From: JAEUMY01 sp031394355 | GTDB taxonomy: Bacteria > Pseudomonadota > Gammaproteobacteria > Burkholderiales > Usitatibacteraceae | Direction of reading: 5' to 3' | Assembly (NCBI GenBank): GCA_031394355.1 | Contig: JANNSU010000075.1 | Span: 1 to 64,000, forward strand | DNA: 64,000 nt | Shown here: positions 41,412-49,630 of the stretch, one piece after another | Layout: the number at the start of each line of letters is the position of its first letter | Position numbering within the stretch: position 1 is the first letter of the stretch | Position numbers and translations under genes: made by a program | The notes under the pieces: model-generated | Database searches by the model: none | What the model was told of the DNA's origin: nothing | Seen by the model: only the letters and a program-made list of their open reading frames with translations

Positions 41412-41439
41412 AAAAAGCCCGGCAATTGTCGGGCTTTTC
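41412..41439. terminator. Bidirectional Rho-independent terminator
   Basis: AAAAAGCCCG and CGGGCTTTT form a GC stem with A/T tails on both sides. It lies between the convergent DUF1841 and cytochrome genes and can end transcription from both strands. The rest of 41314-41460 shows nothing. Confidence 0.92.
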
Positions 41440-41460
41440 TCTAATGGGCCAGCACACCGA

Positions 41461-41793
41461 TCAATACTTGTGATCGAGGCCCTTTTGGCTTGCATAAAAC
41501 GCAGCGAGATCAGCCATCTGCTGGCGCGAGAGTGTCGCGGCGAAACCACCCATGATTGCGTTCTTGCGCTGCTTGGATTTGTACTGCGAGAGCGCGTTGT
41601 ACAGATAGTCGGCATGTTGCCCGGCGAGGCGCGGGAATTCTGCGGACTTGCTATTGCCGTCCTCACCATGACAGGCTGCACAGGTGGTGGAGTCGGCCTT
41701 GCCTTTGACCGGATCACCCTTCGGCATGGCGGTGGCATTTGCGCCGCAGGCGAAACTTGCAAGCAAGGCGGTCAAGAGAATTGTGCGCATCAT
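41461..41793 (-). CDS. Single-heme cytochrome c (c4/c5-type)
   Basis: The 110-residue protein has a signal peptide and one heme motif, CAACHGEDGNSKSAEFPRLAGQ. The form CxxCH-x2-DG...P.LAGQ and a later Met in AIMGGFAATLS, the probable axial ligand, are typical of the first half of cytochrome c4. It is a periplasmic electron carrier. A paralogue is encoded just upstream on the same strand (16 bp apart), so the pair could have arisen by splitting or duplication. Confidence 0.9.
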   Translation of the reverse strand: MMRTILLTALLASFACGANATAMPKGDPVKGKADSTTCAACHGEDGNSKSAEFPRLAGQHADYLYNALSQYKSKQRKNAIMGGFAATLSRQQMADLAAFYASQKGLDHKY

Positions 41794-41809
41794 CGTTCTG
41801 TTCCCTGAA

Positions 41810-42238
41810 TTATTTTTTGTCGGCTGCGTAATAAGCGGCGATGTCGGCCATGTCTTTTTCCGACAGCAACGTGGCCTGGGCCTTCATCGTTTCGTTGAAG
41901 CGCTCGCCAGCCTTGTAAGACTTGAGTGCTGCGACGATGTAGGCGGCATGCTGACCGCCGAGCTTGGGCACTTTGTACACATCAGGATAAGCGACCTTCG
42001 TACCACCAAGGCCGTGGCAACCGGTGCAGGCAAACGCCTTGGCCTTGCCCGCGGCAGGGTCACCCGCTTGCGCTGCGGCAGGGAGGCAGAACGCCGAGAT
42101 GGCCAGCAGCAGGAGGGTTGCTGACAGTTGTGACAGTTGGCGCGTCTGATTCGTGAACGATTTCATGTTTTTGGTCAGTGTGCGTGGCCACGTCGCGGGA
42201 TGCCGGGCCGGATTGTTGAGCGTCTGGTTCAGACTCAT
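41810..42238 (-). CDS. Single-heme cytochrome c (c4/c5-type)
   Basis: The 142-residue frame has one heme motif, CTGCHGLGGTKVAYPDVYKVPKLGGQ, and a Met ligand region (FNETMKAQATLLS). I chose the start at 42238 because GAGGAG lies 7 bp upstream. The internal Met at 42166 gives a neater signal peptide but has no ribosome site. From 42238 the signal peptide would have a long basic N-region of about 25 residues. It precedes the related cytochrome gene and is co-transcribed with it. Confidence 0.88.
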   Translation of the reverse strand: MSLNQTLNNPARHPATWPRTLTKNMKSFTNQTRQLSQLSATLLLLAISAFCLPAAAQAGDPAAGKAKAFACTGCHGLGGTKVAYPDVYKVPKLGGQHAAYIVAALKSYKAGERFNETMKAQATLLSEKDMADIAAYYAADKK

Positions 42239-42306
42239 GCGGCGACTCCTCAACGGCGCAAAGTATAACATGCACCCCCGTGCGGTTTGCACAGGCTCGG
42301 GCGCAT

Positions 42307-43023
42307 TCAAACGTCCTGTGGTGATCCCTGAAATTGTTTCCAGACCGCCTTGCCGCCGCTGGCCTTGTCGATGGACTCGACTTGCGCCGCATGCTGCTGC
42401 ATTTCTTCAGCCGTAGCCCGAAGGACCGTGAGCCGGGCTGGCCGTTCAGTGCGAATATTCGCCAGCGCGTCTCCGCCTGAACCCGAGTCGTTGCTGATGG
42501 CTAGACTGTCCTGGCCGCGGGTCAGGGCCATGTAGACCTCGCCCAGCAGCCGGGCATCCAGGAGCGCACCGTGAAGGACGCGCGCGGAGCGATCAACCTG
42601 ATATCGCTCACACAACGCATCCAGCGAATTCTTCTTTCCCGGATGCAGCTCCCGCGCCATGAGGAGCGTATCCGTCACAGTGCAGAAGGTTGCCACCATC
42701 GGCCTGCCGATCTTCTCCAGCTCCGCATTGAGGAAGCCAACATCGAAGGCCGCGTTGTGGATGATCAGCTCGGCACCTGACACGAAGTCGATGAAGGCGT
42801 CGGCAATGTCGGCGAACTTCGGCTTGTCCACAAGCTGGTCCAACGTGATGCCGTGTACGCCGGTGGCAGCCTCGTCAATCTCCCGCTCCGGATTGACGTA
42901 GTGATGGAAGTCGCGGTCGGTAAACCGGCGCTGCTGCATCTCCAGGCAGGCGATTTCGATGATCCGATGACCCTGCCGCGGGTCGAGGCCGGTGGTTTCC
43001 GTGTCGAGCAGGATCTGCCTCAT
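42307..43023 (-). CDS. dnaQ: DNA polymerase III epsilon subunit (proofreading exonuclease)
   Basis: The 238-residue 3'-5' exonuclease carries the DEDDh motifs: DTETTGLDP near the start, HNAAFDVGFLNAEL in the middle and HGALLDARLLGEVY later. It removes mismatched bases during replication. Its ATG overlaps the rnhA stop, which matches the usual order. Palindrome copy 16 encodes Ala-Asn-Ile-Arg in the variable linker that in E. coli leads to the polymerase-binding tail. Confidence 0.97.
   Translation of the reverse strand: MRQILLDTETTGLDPRQGHRIIEIACLEMQQRRFTDRDFHHYVNPEREIDEAATGVHGITLDQLVDKPKFADIADAFIDFVSGAELIIHNAAFDVGFLNAELEKIGRPMVATFCTVTDTLLMARELHPGKKNSLDALCERYQVDRSARVLHGALLDARLLGEVYMALTRGQDSLAISNDSGSGGDALANIRTERPARLTVLRATAEEMQQHAAQVESIDKASGGKAVWKQFQGSPQDV
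42451..42462. repeat. Iterated palindrome, copy 16
   Basis: Exact copy in the linker of dnaQ, read as Ala-Asn-Ile-Arg on the minus strand. Confidence 0.95.
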
Positions 43024-43463
43024 CTGTTTGCTCCCGACGACTCTGTCACACCGCGATTGGCAAGCTCATCCGCGCGTTCATTGCCGTCGTGGCCGGCATG
43101 CCCCTTCACCCAACGCCAGTCCACCCGATGCTTCGACGATACGGCTTCCAGTCGGCGCCAGAGATCGGCGTTCTTGACCGGCTTCTTGTCTGCCGTTTTC
43201 CAGGCCCTCGCCTTCCAGGCGTGAATCCATTCGGTAATGCCCTTCTGGACATACTGCGAATCGGTATGCAGGACAACGTCGCATGGTCGGGTCAATGCCG
43301 ACAACGCCTCGATGACGGCCAGAAGCTCCATACGGTTGTTGGTGGTGTCAGGCTCGCCACCAAACAGTTCTTTTTCCTCGGTGCCAAAGCGCAGCAAGGC
43401 ACCCCAGCCACCGGGACCGGGATTGCCCTTGCAGGACCCGTCGGTGAAAATTTCTACGGACAT
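43020..43463 (-). CDS. rnhA: Ribonuclease HI
   Basis: The 147-residue enzyme cuts RNA in RNA-DNA hybrids. Catalytic residues are visible in FTDGSCKGNPGPGGWG (Asp), MELLAVIEAL (Glu), LHTDSQYV (Asp) and RADELAN (Asp), with a His in the VKGHAGHDGNERADELAN loop. Its end overlaps the dnaQ start (ATGA) and its start abuts the methyltransferase gene stop, giving one compact operon. Confidence 0.97.
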   Translation of the reverse strand: MSVEIFTDGSCKGNPGPGGWGALLRFGTEEKELFGGEPDTTNNRMELLAVIEALSALTRPCDVVLHTDSQYVQKGITEWIHAWKARAWKTADKKPVKNADLWRRLEAVSSKHRVDWRWVKGHAGHDGNERADELANRGVTESSGANR

Positions 43464-44228
43464 TTACTTGATCAGTGTGAGATGGGAGGAGGTGCGCGCC
43501 GCGCCCTGGCCGGTTCTGCCCTGTCGGGCGGCGGTCGCAAACTTGCGTTCTGTCTTTCGCTGGCTCCAGGCGGGTGTGATGATACGCATGCCGCGTACGC
43601 GCTTGATGGCCTGCAACATGTAGACGCCGCCGGACACGCCCCACCAGCGATCGCCAACGGGATCCATGAACCCAAAACGACGGCGCCATTTCTCCGATCG
43701 AATGGGCGGCGCATAACAGGCGAGGTGCGCATCCGCCACGTCGAATCCCAGGAGTGAGAGCCAGTCCTTGATGCGGATAAGCGACACGAAGCGACCGTCC
43801 CACGGCACGGCATCCGCCCGGCCCAGTGCACGTCTCACACCGAACAGGCTCCATGGATTGAAGCCGATGATGATGAGCCGACCCTCCGGAATCATGACGC
43901 GGTCAATCTCGCGGAGGATGTCGTGCGGGTCCTCTGCAAACTCCAGCACATGCGGGAGTACGGCCAGATCGACGGTGTGGGTGGCAATGGGCAGCTCGGC
44001 AAACCGGGCAGGAAGGTCCGCGCCCCTCGATGGATCAATGCGATAGCGATGCGCGATGCGCGACTCCCGCAGCAGATCCACTTGCGGGAGGCCCAACTGC
44101 AGGGCGTAGTAGCCAAAGATATCCGGTGTGATCTCATCCAGCCAGGCCTGTTCCCGACCGAGCACATACCCGCCCAAAGGGGTGTCCATCCAGTCATGTA
44201 AACTTACAGGCTTCGTCCGGGCGTCCAT
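43464..44228 (-). CDS. SAM-dependent methyltransferase of the rnhA-dnaQ operon
   Basis: The 254-residue protein has a methyltransferase fold in which the SAM-binding loop is degenerate. AVLPHVLEFAEDPHDILREIDRVM and GRLIIIGFNPWSLFG are the clear methyltransferase-11 segments. Such a gene regularly sits between gloB and rnhA-dnaQ (compare E. coli yafS). Its substrate is unknown. It is divergent from gloB across 38 bp. Confidence 0.88.
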   Translation of the reverse strand: MDARTKPVSLHDWMDTPLGGYVLGREQAWLDEITPDIFGYYALQLGLPQVDLLRESRIAHRYRIDPSRGADLPARFAELPIATHTVDLAVLPHVLEFAEDPHDILREIDRVMIPEGRLIIIGFNPWSLFGVRRALGRADAVPWDGRFVSLIRIKDWLSLLGFDVADAHLACYAPPIRSEKWRRRFGFMDPVGDRWWGVSGGVYMLQAIKRVRGMRIITPAWSQRKTERKFATAARQGRTGQGAARTSSHLTLIK

Positions 44229-44266
44229 GCAGTGTTACCCATCACTTTCTCAGTTCAGTTCCTGCC

Positions 44267-45049
44267 GTGAGTTTGCCACACACCCGTCTGCACATCACGC
44301 CCGTTCCGGCGTTTTCTGACAACTATTTGTGGCTTTTGCACAACGACCGTCACGCTGTCGTGGTGGATCCCGGCGATGCCCGCCCGGTGGACGCCATGCT
44401 GGACCGGCTTGGCCTATCCCTGGTCGCGATACTGATCACCCACCATCACGGTGACCACGTAGGCGGATTGAACGCACTCTTGTCCCGGCGCCCGGTACCG
44501 GTGTACGGCCCGGCCGGCGAGGACATCGCTGGTGTAGAGCGGCACCTGAATGAAGGCGATGACGTCATCATTCCCGAACTGGGGGCCAGCTTTCGCGTGC
44601 TTGACGTGCCTGGACACACAAGCGGGCACATCGCGTATCTGGGGCATGGCCTGCTGTTCTGCGGCGATACGCTCTTTGCCTGCGGCTGCGGGCGGCTGTT
44701 TGAAGGCACACCCGAGCAGATGACCGCATCGCTCGCCAAGCTGGCTGCGCTCCCGGGTGACACCCGCGTCTTCTGCGCGCATGAGTACACGCTTGCGAAT
44801 ATTCGCTTCGCTGAAGCGGTGGAACCGGACAACGCCGCACTGCTTGCGCGGAAGGTCATTGAAGAAGCGAAGCGAACACGAGGTGAGCCCACCGTGCCCA
44901 CCACCATCGCCGCCGAACTCGCGACCAATCCATTCCTGCGCTGGGACAGCCCGACCGTGAAGGCCAGCGCAGAGCGCCACGCCGGCCATGCGCTCGACGA
45001 GCCTGCCGCGATTTTCGCCTCGCTGCGCGAATGGAAAAACCACTTCTGA
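44267..45049 (+). CDS. gloB: Hydroxyacylglutathione hydrolase (glyoxalase II)
   Basis: The 260-residue metallo-beta-lactamase-fold enzyme hydrolyses S-lactoylglutathione in methylglyoxal detoxification. Metal ligands are in THHHGDHVGG, VPGHTSGHIAY, FCGDTLFACGCGRLFEGT and FCAHEYTL. The start is GTG 44267. Palindrome copy 17 encodes Ala-Asn-Ile-Arg right after the HEYTL motif. Family members commonly have HEYTLANLRFA there, so this copy fits a naturally similar sequence. Confidence 0.96.
   Translation: MSLPHTRLHITPVPAFSDNYLWLLHNDRHAVVVDPGDARPVDAMLDRLGLSLVAILITHHHGDHVGGLNALLSRRPVPVYGPAGEDIAGVERHLNEGDDVIIPELGASFRVLDVPGHTSGHIAYLGHGLLFCGDTLFACGCGRLFEGTPEQMTASLAKLAALPGDTRVFCAHEYTLANIRFAEAVEPDNAALLARKVIEEAKRTRGEPTVPTTIAAELATNPFLRWDSPTVKASAERHAGHALDEPAAIFASLREWKNHF
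44795..44806. repeat. Iterated palindrome, copy 17
   Basis: Exact copy in gloB, read as Ala-Asn-Ile-Arg at a position where homologues already have Ala-Asn-Leu-Arg. Confidence 0.95.
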
Positions 45050-45084
45050 TCGAATTTGACACGACAAGCATGAAGGAGACTGAC

Positions 45085-47127
45085 ATGACACTGTTGCGCA
45101 AGCCGCTCGCCCTGCTCACGACCACGGCACTAGCACTGGCCGCCCTCCCCGCATCGGCAATCTCGCTGTCGGACATCGACAAGTCTGCCAATCGCTGCGA
45201 GAACTTCTATGCGTATGCGACCGGCAACTGGCAGAAGAACAACCCCATCCCCGCTGATCGTGCTCGGTGGGGTGCATTCAATGAAATCGAGGAACGCAAC
45301 ACGCAGTTGCTGAAGGAACTTCTTGAGACGTTGGACAAGGGGCGTCGCGCCAGAACGCCCGCAGAGGAGCAGGTACTGGCCTTCTACAAGTCGGGCATGG
45401 ACGAGGCGACCATCGAAAGCGCGGGGCTGAAACCCATCGCAAGCGATCTCAAGCGTATCGACAGCATTGCCAATGCCAAGGACATCAGTATCGTACTGGC
45501 CTGGCTGCAGAAGTCCGGGCCGAGTCCCACTCGGCGTGGTCCGCAGCCGGTGGGCTTTACCTACAGCGTGCGACAGGACGCCAAGAACAGTCTGGTCTAT
45601 CTCAGCTATTTCGCCCAGGGTGGGCTGGGTCTGCCGGAGCGCGACTACTACCTCAAGACCGACGAGCGATCGCTGAAGCTGCTGCAGGCCTATGAAGCGC
45701 ATGTTGGCCGCATGCTGGTGCTGCTCGGTACCGACCCCGCCACAGCCAAGGCCGATGCGGCCAAGGTTCTCTCGCTGGAAACACGTCTGGCAAACGCGCA
45801 CATGACCGCCGTCGAACGCCGCGACCCGGACAAGACCTACAACAAGAAGACCATGGCCGAGTTCCGGGCCATGACCCCCTCGATTGACTGGCCCGCCTGG
45901 TACGCCGAAATTGGCCTTTCCCTGCCGGCGGAGCTGTCGGTAGCCCAGCCCAAGTATTTCGAGGCACTCTCCGCAGCAATGAAGGATTTGCCCGCTACGG
46001 ACTGGAAGCCGTATCTGCGATTCCACCTCGCAAATGCCTGGGCCACGCATCTGCCCAAGGCCTTTGTTGAGGAAAATTTTGCACTGCGCGGCAAGCTCCT
46101 CTCCGGCAGCGAGGTCAACATGCCCCGCTGGAAGCGGGTCATCGACAGCACTGATCAGGAGATCGGCCACCTGCTGGGCCAGCTCTTCGTGGCGCGCGCC
46201 TATCCGCCGGAAGCCAAGGCCAAGATGGACGACATGATCGTCAACGTCAAGGCTGCCATGCGCGACAGCATCAACAATCTGGCGTGGATGGGGCCGGATA
46301 CGCGGAAGCAAGCATTGCGCAAGCTGGATGCCATCGTCTGGAAAATTGGCTACCCGGAAGTCTGGCGCGACTACCCCGGCCTCAAGCTGCAACCGGACCA
46401 GTACCTCGACAACACGCGTCAAGCCGCGCTGATCAACTTCAAGTACCGCAACGACCGCATCGGCAAGCCGGTCGAGCGCAAGGAGTGGGGCATGACGCCG
46501 CCGACGGTCAATGCCTACTACAGCCCGGGACTGAACGAGATTGTCTTCCCCGCAGGCATCCTGCAGCCACCCTTCTTCGACGCGAAGAAAGATGACGCCA
46601 CCAACTACGGTGGCATCGGCATGGTGATCGGACACGAGATCACCCATGGCTTCGACGACAACGGCCGCAAGTACGATGCCGATGGCAACCTGAAATCCTG
46701 GTGGAGCAAGGAAGATGAGGAACGCTTCTTGAAGCGGGTCAGCATGATTCAGGATCAGTACAGCGCCTACAAGCCACTGCCGGACCTGAATGCCAATGGC
46801 AAGCTCACCACGGGCGAGAACATTGCTGATCTGGGTGGCCTCAATATTGCGTTCAATGCATTTCGCCGCACGCCACAGGCCAAGGCTGCCGGCGCACTCG
46901 ACGGCTACACGCCCGAACAGCGGTTTTTTCTGTCCTATGGTCAGATCTGGCGCTCCCAATACCGGGTGGAGCAGATGCGCCTGCAGATCGCCACGGGCAA
47001 TCACTCATTGCCGCAATACCGCGTGATGGGGCCACTGGCAAACTTCACGCCGTTCTTCCAGTCGTTTTCCTGCCCTGCTGACAAATCGTTCGCGCGAAGT
47101 GATGCGGACAGGATCGTGATCTGGTGA
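45085..47127 (+). CDS. M13-family metalloendopeptidase (PepO/neprilysin-like)
   Basis: The 680-residue exported zinc peptidase has GAAGGAG upstream and a signal peptide. The zinc site is GHEITHGFDDNGRKYD (HExxH near residue 517) with the third ligand in GENIADLGGL (near 578). NAYYSPGLNEIVFPAGILQPPFF is another M13 hallmark. The C-terminus ends in VIW as in this family. It cleaves peptides in the periplasm or at the cell surface. Its end is 5 bp from palindrome copy 18. Confidence 0.95.
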   Translation: MTLLRKPLALLTTTALALAALPASAISLSDIDKSANRCENFYAYATGNWQKNNPIPADRARWGAFNEIEERNTQLLKELLETLDKGRRARTPAEEQVLAFYKSGMDEATIESAGLKPIASDLKRIDSIANAKDISIVLAWLQKSGPSPTRRGPQPVGFTYSVRQDAKNSLVYLSYFAQGGLGLPERDYYLKTDERSLKLLQAYEAHVGRMLVLLGTDPATAKADAAKVLSLETRLANAHMTAVERRDPDKTYNKKTMAEFRAMTPSIDWPAWYAEIGLSLPAELSVAQPKYFEALSAAMKDLPATDWKPYLRFHLANAWATHLPKAFVEENFALRGKLLSGSEVNMPRWKRVIDSTDQEIGHLLGQLFVARAYPPEAKAKMDDMIVNVKAAMRDSINNLAWMGPDTRKQALRKLDAIVWKIGYPEVWRDYPGLKLQPDQYLDNTRQAALINFKYRNDRIGKPVERKEWGMTPPTVNAYYSPGLNEIVFPAGILQPPFFDAKKDDATNYGGIGMVIGHEITHGFDDNGRKYDADGNLKSWWSKEDEERFLKRVSMIQDQYSAYKPLPDLNANGKLTTGENIADLGGLNIAFNAFRRTPQAKAAGALDGYTPEQRFFLSYGQIWRSQYRVEQMRLQIATGNHSLPQYRVMGPLANFTPFFQSFSCPADKSFARSDADRIVIW

Positions 47128-47132
47128 CTCTT

Positions 47133-47144
47133 GCGAATATTCGC
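47133..47144. repeat. Iterated palindrome, copy 18
   Basis: Exact copy 5 bp after the M13 peptidase stop codon. Confidence 0.95.
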
Positions 47145-47191
47145 AGCATGACCCGAGACTGCAACGCCTCGCGAGGCTCGGAAGACCTGCT

Positions 47192-47284
47192 CCCTCTCTC
47201 CTCGTGGGAGAGGGCTGGGGAGAGGGGGTTGTCCTCACAACGTGCCACCCTCTCCCCTACCCCTCTCCCATCAAGGGAGAGGGG
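47192..47284. repeat. CCCTCTCC/GGAGAGGG inverted repeat pair
   Basis: Two hairpin units: CCCTCTC...GAGAGGG at 47192-47213, and CCCCTCTCCC-ATCAA-GGGAGAGGGG at 47260-47284. The latter shares its stem with the element before copA (22476). They occupy the gap 47128-47407, which holds no gene. Confidence 0.85.
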
Positions 47285-47294
47285 TTCAGCATCC

Positions 47295-47376
47295 GTAGCC
47301 CGGATGCAACGCAGTGGAATCCGGGGTTCGTACATGATCCACGATCCCGGATTCCGCGATGCTGCATCCGGGCTAC
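47295..47376. repeat. REP-like inverted repeat, second copy
   Basis: GTAGCCCGGATGCAACGCAG with GTGGAATCCGGG faces CCCGGATTCCGCGATGCTGC with ATCCGGGCTAC. It is the same design as 8489-8574 and lies between the M13 peptidase and GNAT genes. Confidence 0.9.
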
Positions 47377-47392
47377 GGGACTGGTGCCCTTT

Positions 47393-47404
47393 GCGAATAT
47401 TCGC
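47393..47404. repeat. Iterated palindrome, copy 19
   Basis: Exact copy ending 3 bp before the ATG of the GNAT gene, occupying the place of its ribosome binding site. Confidence 0.95.
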
Positions 47405-47407
47405 ACC

Positions 47408-47914
47408 ATGAACTTCACCATCCAACCCGCCACACCCGCTGACGTGCCGGTCATCTTCGACCTCATCAAACAGCTCGCCGTCTATGAGAAGCTGGAGCAC
47501 ATGGTCGTCGGCAATGAGGCGATGCTGCATGACGCCCTCTTCGGCACCAAGCCCGTCTGTGAATGCGTGGTCGGACGCGAGGACGGCGTGCCGGTCGGCT
47601 TCGCACTCTACTTCTCCACGTTCTCCACCTTCCTCACCAAACCTGGCCTGTACCTTGAAGACCTCTTCGTCGTGCCGGACAAGCGCGGCGCAGGCTATGG
47701 CAAAGCACTCTTGAAACATCTGGCTCAACTTGCGCAAGACCGTGGCTGCGGCCGCTTCGAATGGCGGGTGCTGGACTGGAATGAGCCGTCGATCAAGTTC
47801 TACGAATCCATCGGCGGCGAAATCATGAAGGAGTGGTGGCTGGTGCGCATGACCGCCGATCGCATCGCTGCCTTTGCAAACCAAAGCAATGCAACCACAG
47901 ATGAACACGGATGA
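47408..47914 (+). CDS. GNAT-family N-acetyltransferase
   Basis: The 168-residue protein has the GNAT acetyl-CoA motif LFVVPDKRGAGYGKALLKHLAQLA and the later ARFEWRVLDWNEPSIKFYESIG-like motif B. The substrate is unknown, though the sequence resembles spermidine/thialysine acetyltransferases. The ATG has no Shine-Dalgarno; a palindrome ends 3 bp before it. The final TTDEHG residues and stop come from an ACACAGATGAACAC repeat. Both gene ends are therefore formed by repeats. Confidence 0.9.
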   Translation: MNFTIQPATPADVPVIFDLIKQLAVYEKLEHMVVGNEAMLHDALFGTKPVCECVVGREDGVPVGFALYFSTFSTFLTKPGLYLEDLFVVPDKRGAGYGKALLKHLAQLAQDRGCGRFEWRVLDWNEPSIKFYESIGGEIMKEWWLVRMTADRIAAFANQSNATTDEHG

Positions 47915-47980
47915 ACACAGATGACGGCCTGGTCTCATTTGTGCTCATCCTGCCTTTATCCGTGTTCATCTGTGTTCCGC
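47891..47980. repeat. Long inverted repeat, ACACAGATGAACAC family, copy C
   Basis: The left arm at 47891-47923 contains the GNAT stop codon. The right arm at 47945-47980 faces it across a 21-bp spacer. It is the tightest copy of the family and lies before tldD. Confidence 0.9.
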
Positions 47981-48008
47981 AGTTGACTTTCAACATCAGG
48001 AATGAACC

Positions 48009-49469
48009 ATGCTTGCCCAACTGAAAACCGACTTCAACGAAATCAAACCCGCAGTGGATTTCTGTTCGCTGCGCTATGTGGAAGAAATCAGCGAACAGCT
48101 TTCCGTGCGCCAGGACGTATCCGAGCCGCCACAGACCGCCTTCGACCGCGGTGCCATGATCACCGTGATGCACAAGGGTGGCATCGGCTACGCGGCCACG
48201 AGCGATCTGTCGCGCGCCGGGCTTGCTGCGGCGGCCGAACGCGCGCGCTACTGGGCGGAGCAGACAACTGGCCGCACGGTGGCGGACTACTCGAAGCTGA
48301 CCAAGCCGCTAGCGGGCAAGGCGGCCTTTGCCAGCCAGGTTGCACAACCCATCTCGCAGCTTTCCAAGCGCGACAAGATGGACATCCTCATGCGGGAATC
48401 CTCGCAATGCAAAGTGGACCCGCGCATCGTCGATTGGGGCGTCGGACTCTGGACCACGCAGACCCATCAGCTCTACCTCACTGCTGACGGCGGCGAGATC
48501 GAACAGCAATTCCAGTACGTCGTGCCGTCTCTGCATGTCACCGCATTCCACGAAGGTGAAACCCAGATCCGCTCCTGGGGCGGCCGCTACAACGGCTTTT
48601 GCCAGCAGGGCGGCATGGAGATTCTGGAGCGCGCGGGCTTCGCCGGCTGCGGGAAGCTGACGGCAGAAGAAGCGCTGCAACTGCTCACCGCACCCAACTG
48701 TCCTGCGGGTGTGATGGACATCATCCTCATGCCCGACCAGATGATGTTGCAGATTCACGAATCCATCGGCCATCCGCTGGAGCTGGACCGCATCTTGGGC
48801 GACGAGCGCAACTTCGCGGGCACCAGCTTTGTCACGCTCGACATGTTCGGCAGCTATCAATACGGATCAAACCTGCTCAACGTGACCTACGACCCGACGC
48901 GGCACGAGCAATTCGCCAGCTTCGGTTATGACGATGACGGCTTGAAAGCCGAACGCCAGTTCATCATCCAGGACGGCATGCTCAAGCGTCCGCTCGGTGG
49001 CGCCATCTCGCAAGGCCGTGTGGCGGCCGAGGGTCGTCCGATGGAAGGTGTGGCCACCACCCGCGCCTGTTCCTGGAATCGCGCGCCCATCGACCGCATG
49101 AGCAATCTCAACGTGGAAGCGGGCACGTCCACGCTGGACGAGATGATCGCCTCCATCGACAACGGCGTGCTCATGAAGACCAACAACTCCTGGTCCATCG
49201 ACGACTCCCGCAACAAGTTCCAGTTCGGTTGCGAGTACGGCCAGCGGATCGAGAAGGGAAAACTCACCGGCGTGGTGAAGAACCCCAACTACCGCGGCAT
49301 CTCCGCCACGTTCTGGCGTTCGCTGTCCATGGTCGGCGGCCCGGACACGGTTGAAGTACAAGGCACACCGTACTGCGGCAAGGGAGAGCCCAATCAAGTC
49401 ATCCGCGTGGGCCATGCATCGCCGGCCTGCAAGTTTTCCAACATCGATGTCTTTGGCGGAGAGGGCTGA
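48009..49469 (+). CDS. tldD: Metalloprotease TldD-family subunit
   Basis: The 486-residue protein has the TldD zinc motif HESIGHPLELDRILGDE and the family's N-terminal domain (AMITVMHKGGIGYAATSDLS; RARYWAE). TldD with TldE/PmbA forms a heteromeric protease active on unfolded peptides. The partner is the next gene, separated by a long inverted repeat. Its sequence is longer than E. coli TldD by a few residues. Confidence 0.94.
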   Translation: MLAQLKTDFNEIKPAVDFCSLRYVEEISEQLSVRQDVSEPPQTAFDRGAMITVMHKGGIGYAATSDLSRAGLAAAAERARYWAEQTTGRTVADYSKLTKPLAGKAAFASQVAQPISQLSKRDKMDILMRESSQCKVDPRIVDWGVGLWTTQTHQLYLTADGGEIEQQFQYVVPSLHVTAFHEGETQIRSWGGRYNGFCQQGGMEILERAGFAGCGKLTAEEALQLLTAPNCPAGVMDIILMPDQMMLQIHESIGHPLELDRILGDERNFAGTSFVTLDMFGSYQYGSNLLNVTYDPTRHEQFASFGYDDDGLKAERQFIIQDGMLKRPLGGAISQGRVAAEGRPMEGVATTRACSWNRAPIDRMSNLNVEAGTSTLDEMIASIDNGVLMKTNNSWSIDDSRNKFQFGCEYGQRIEKGKLTGVVKNPNYRGISATFWRSLSMVGGPDTVEVQGTPYCGKGEPNQVIRVGHASPACKFSNIDVFGGEG

Positions 49470-49488
49470 TCGCCTGCACCAAAGCGAT

Positions 49489-49603
49489 GCAAACACAGAT
49501 GAACACGGATTAACACAGATGATTTCTTGTTTCGATTCCTTGCGAATATTCGCACAGGTCGGATTTGAAGAATCCGTGTTCATCTGCGTTCATCTGTGTT
49601 TGC
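49489..49603. repeat. Long inverted repeat, ACACAGATGAACAC family, copy D, with palindrome in its loop
   Basis: The arms at 49489-49522 and 49571-49603 are inverted. The loop contains palindrome copy 20, so two repeat families are nested in the gap between tldD and the pmbA-like gene. Confidence 0.9.
49542..49553. repeat. Iterated palindrome, copy 20
   Basis: Exact copy flanked T/A, in the loop of inverted repeat D. Confidence 0.95.
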
Positions 49604-49630
49604 GTTTGAACTGATACCACAAGGAACAGA

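Noticed and set aside
45130..47004. 624-codon minus-strand frame opposite the M13 peptidase
   Set aside because: The plus strand has HExxH and GENIADLGG motifs; the opposite frame has only composition-driven sequence.
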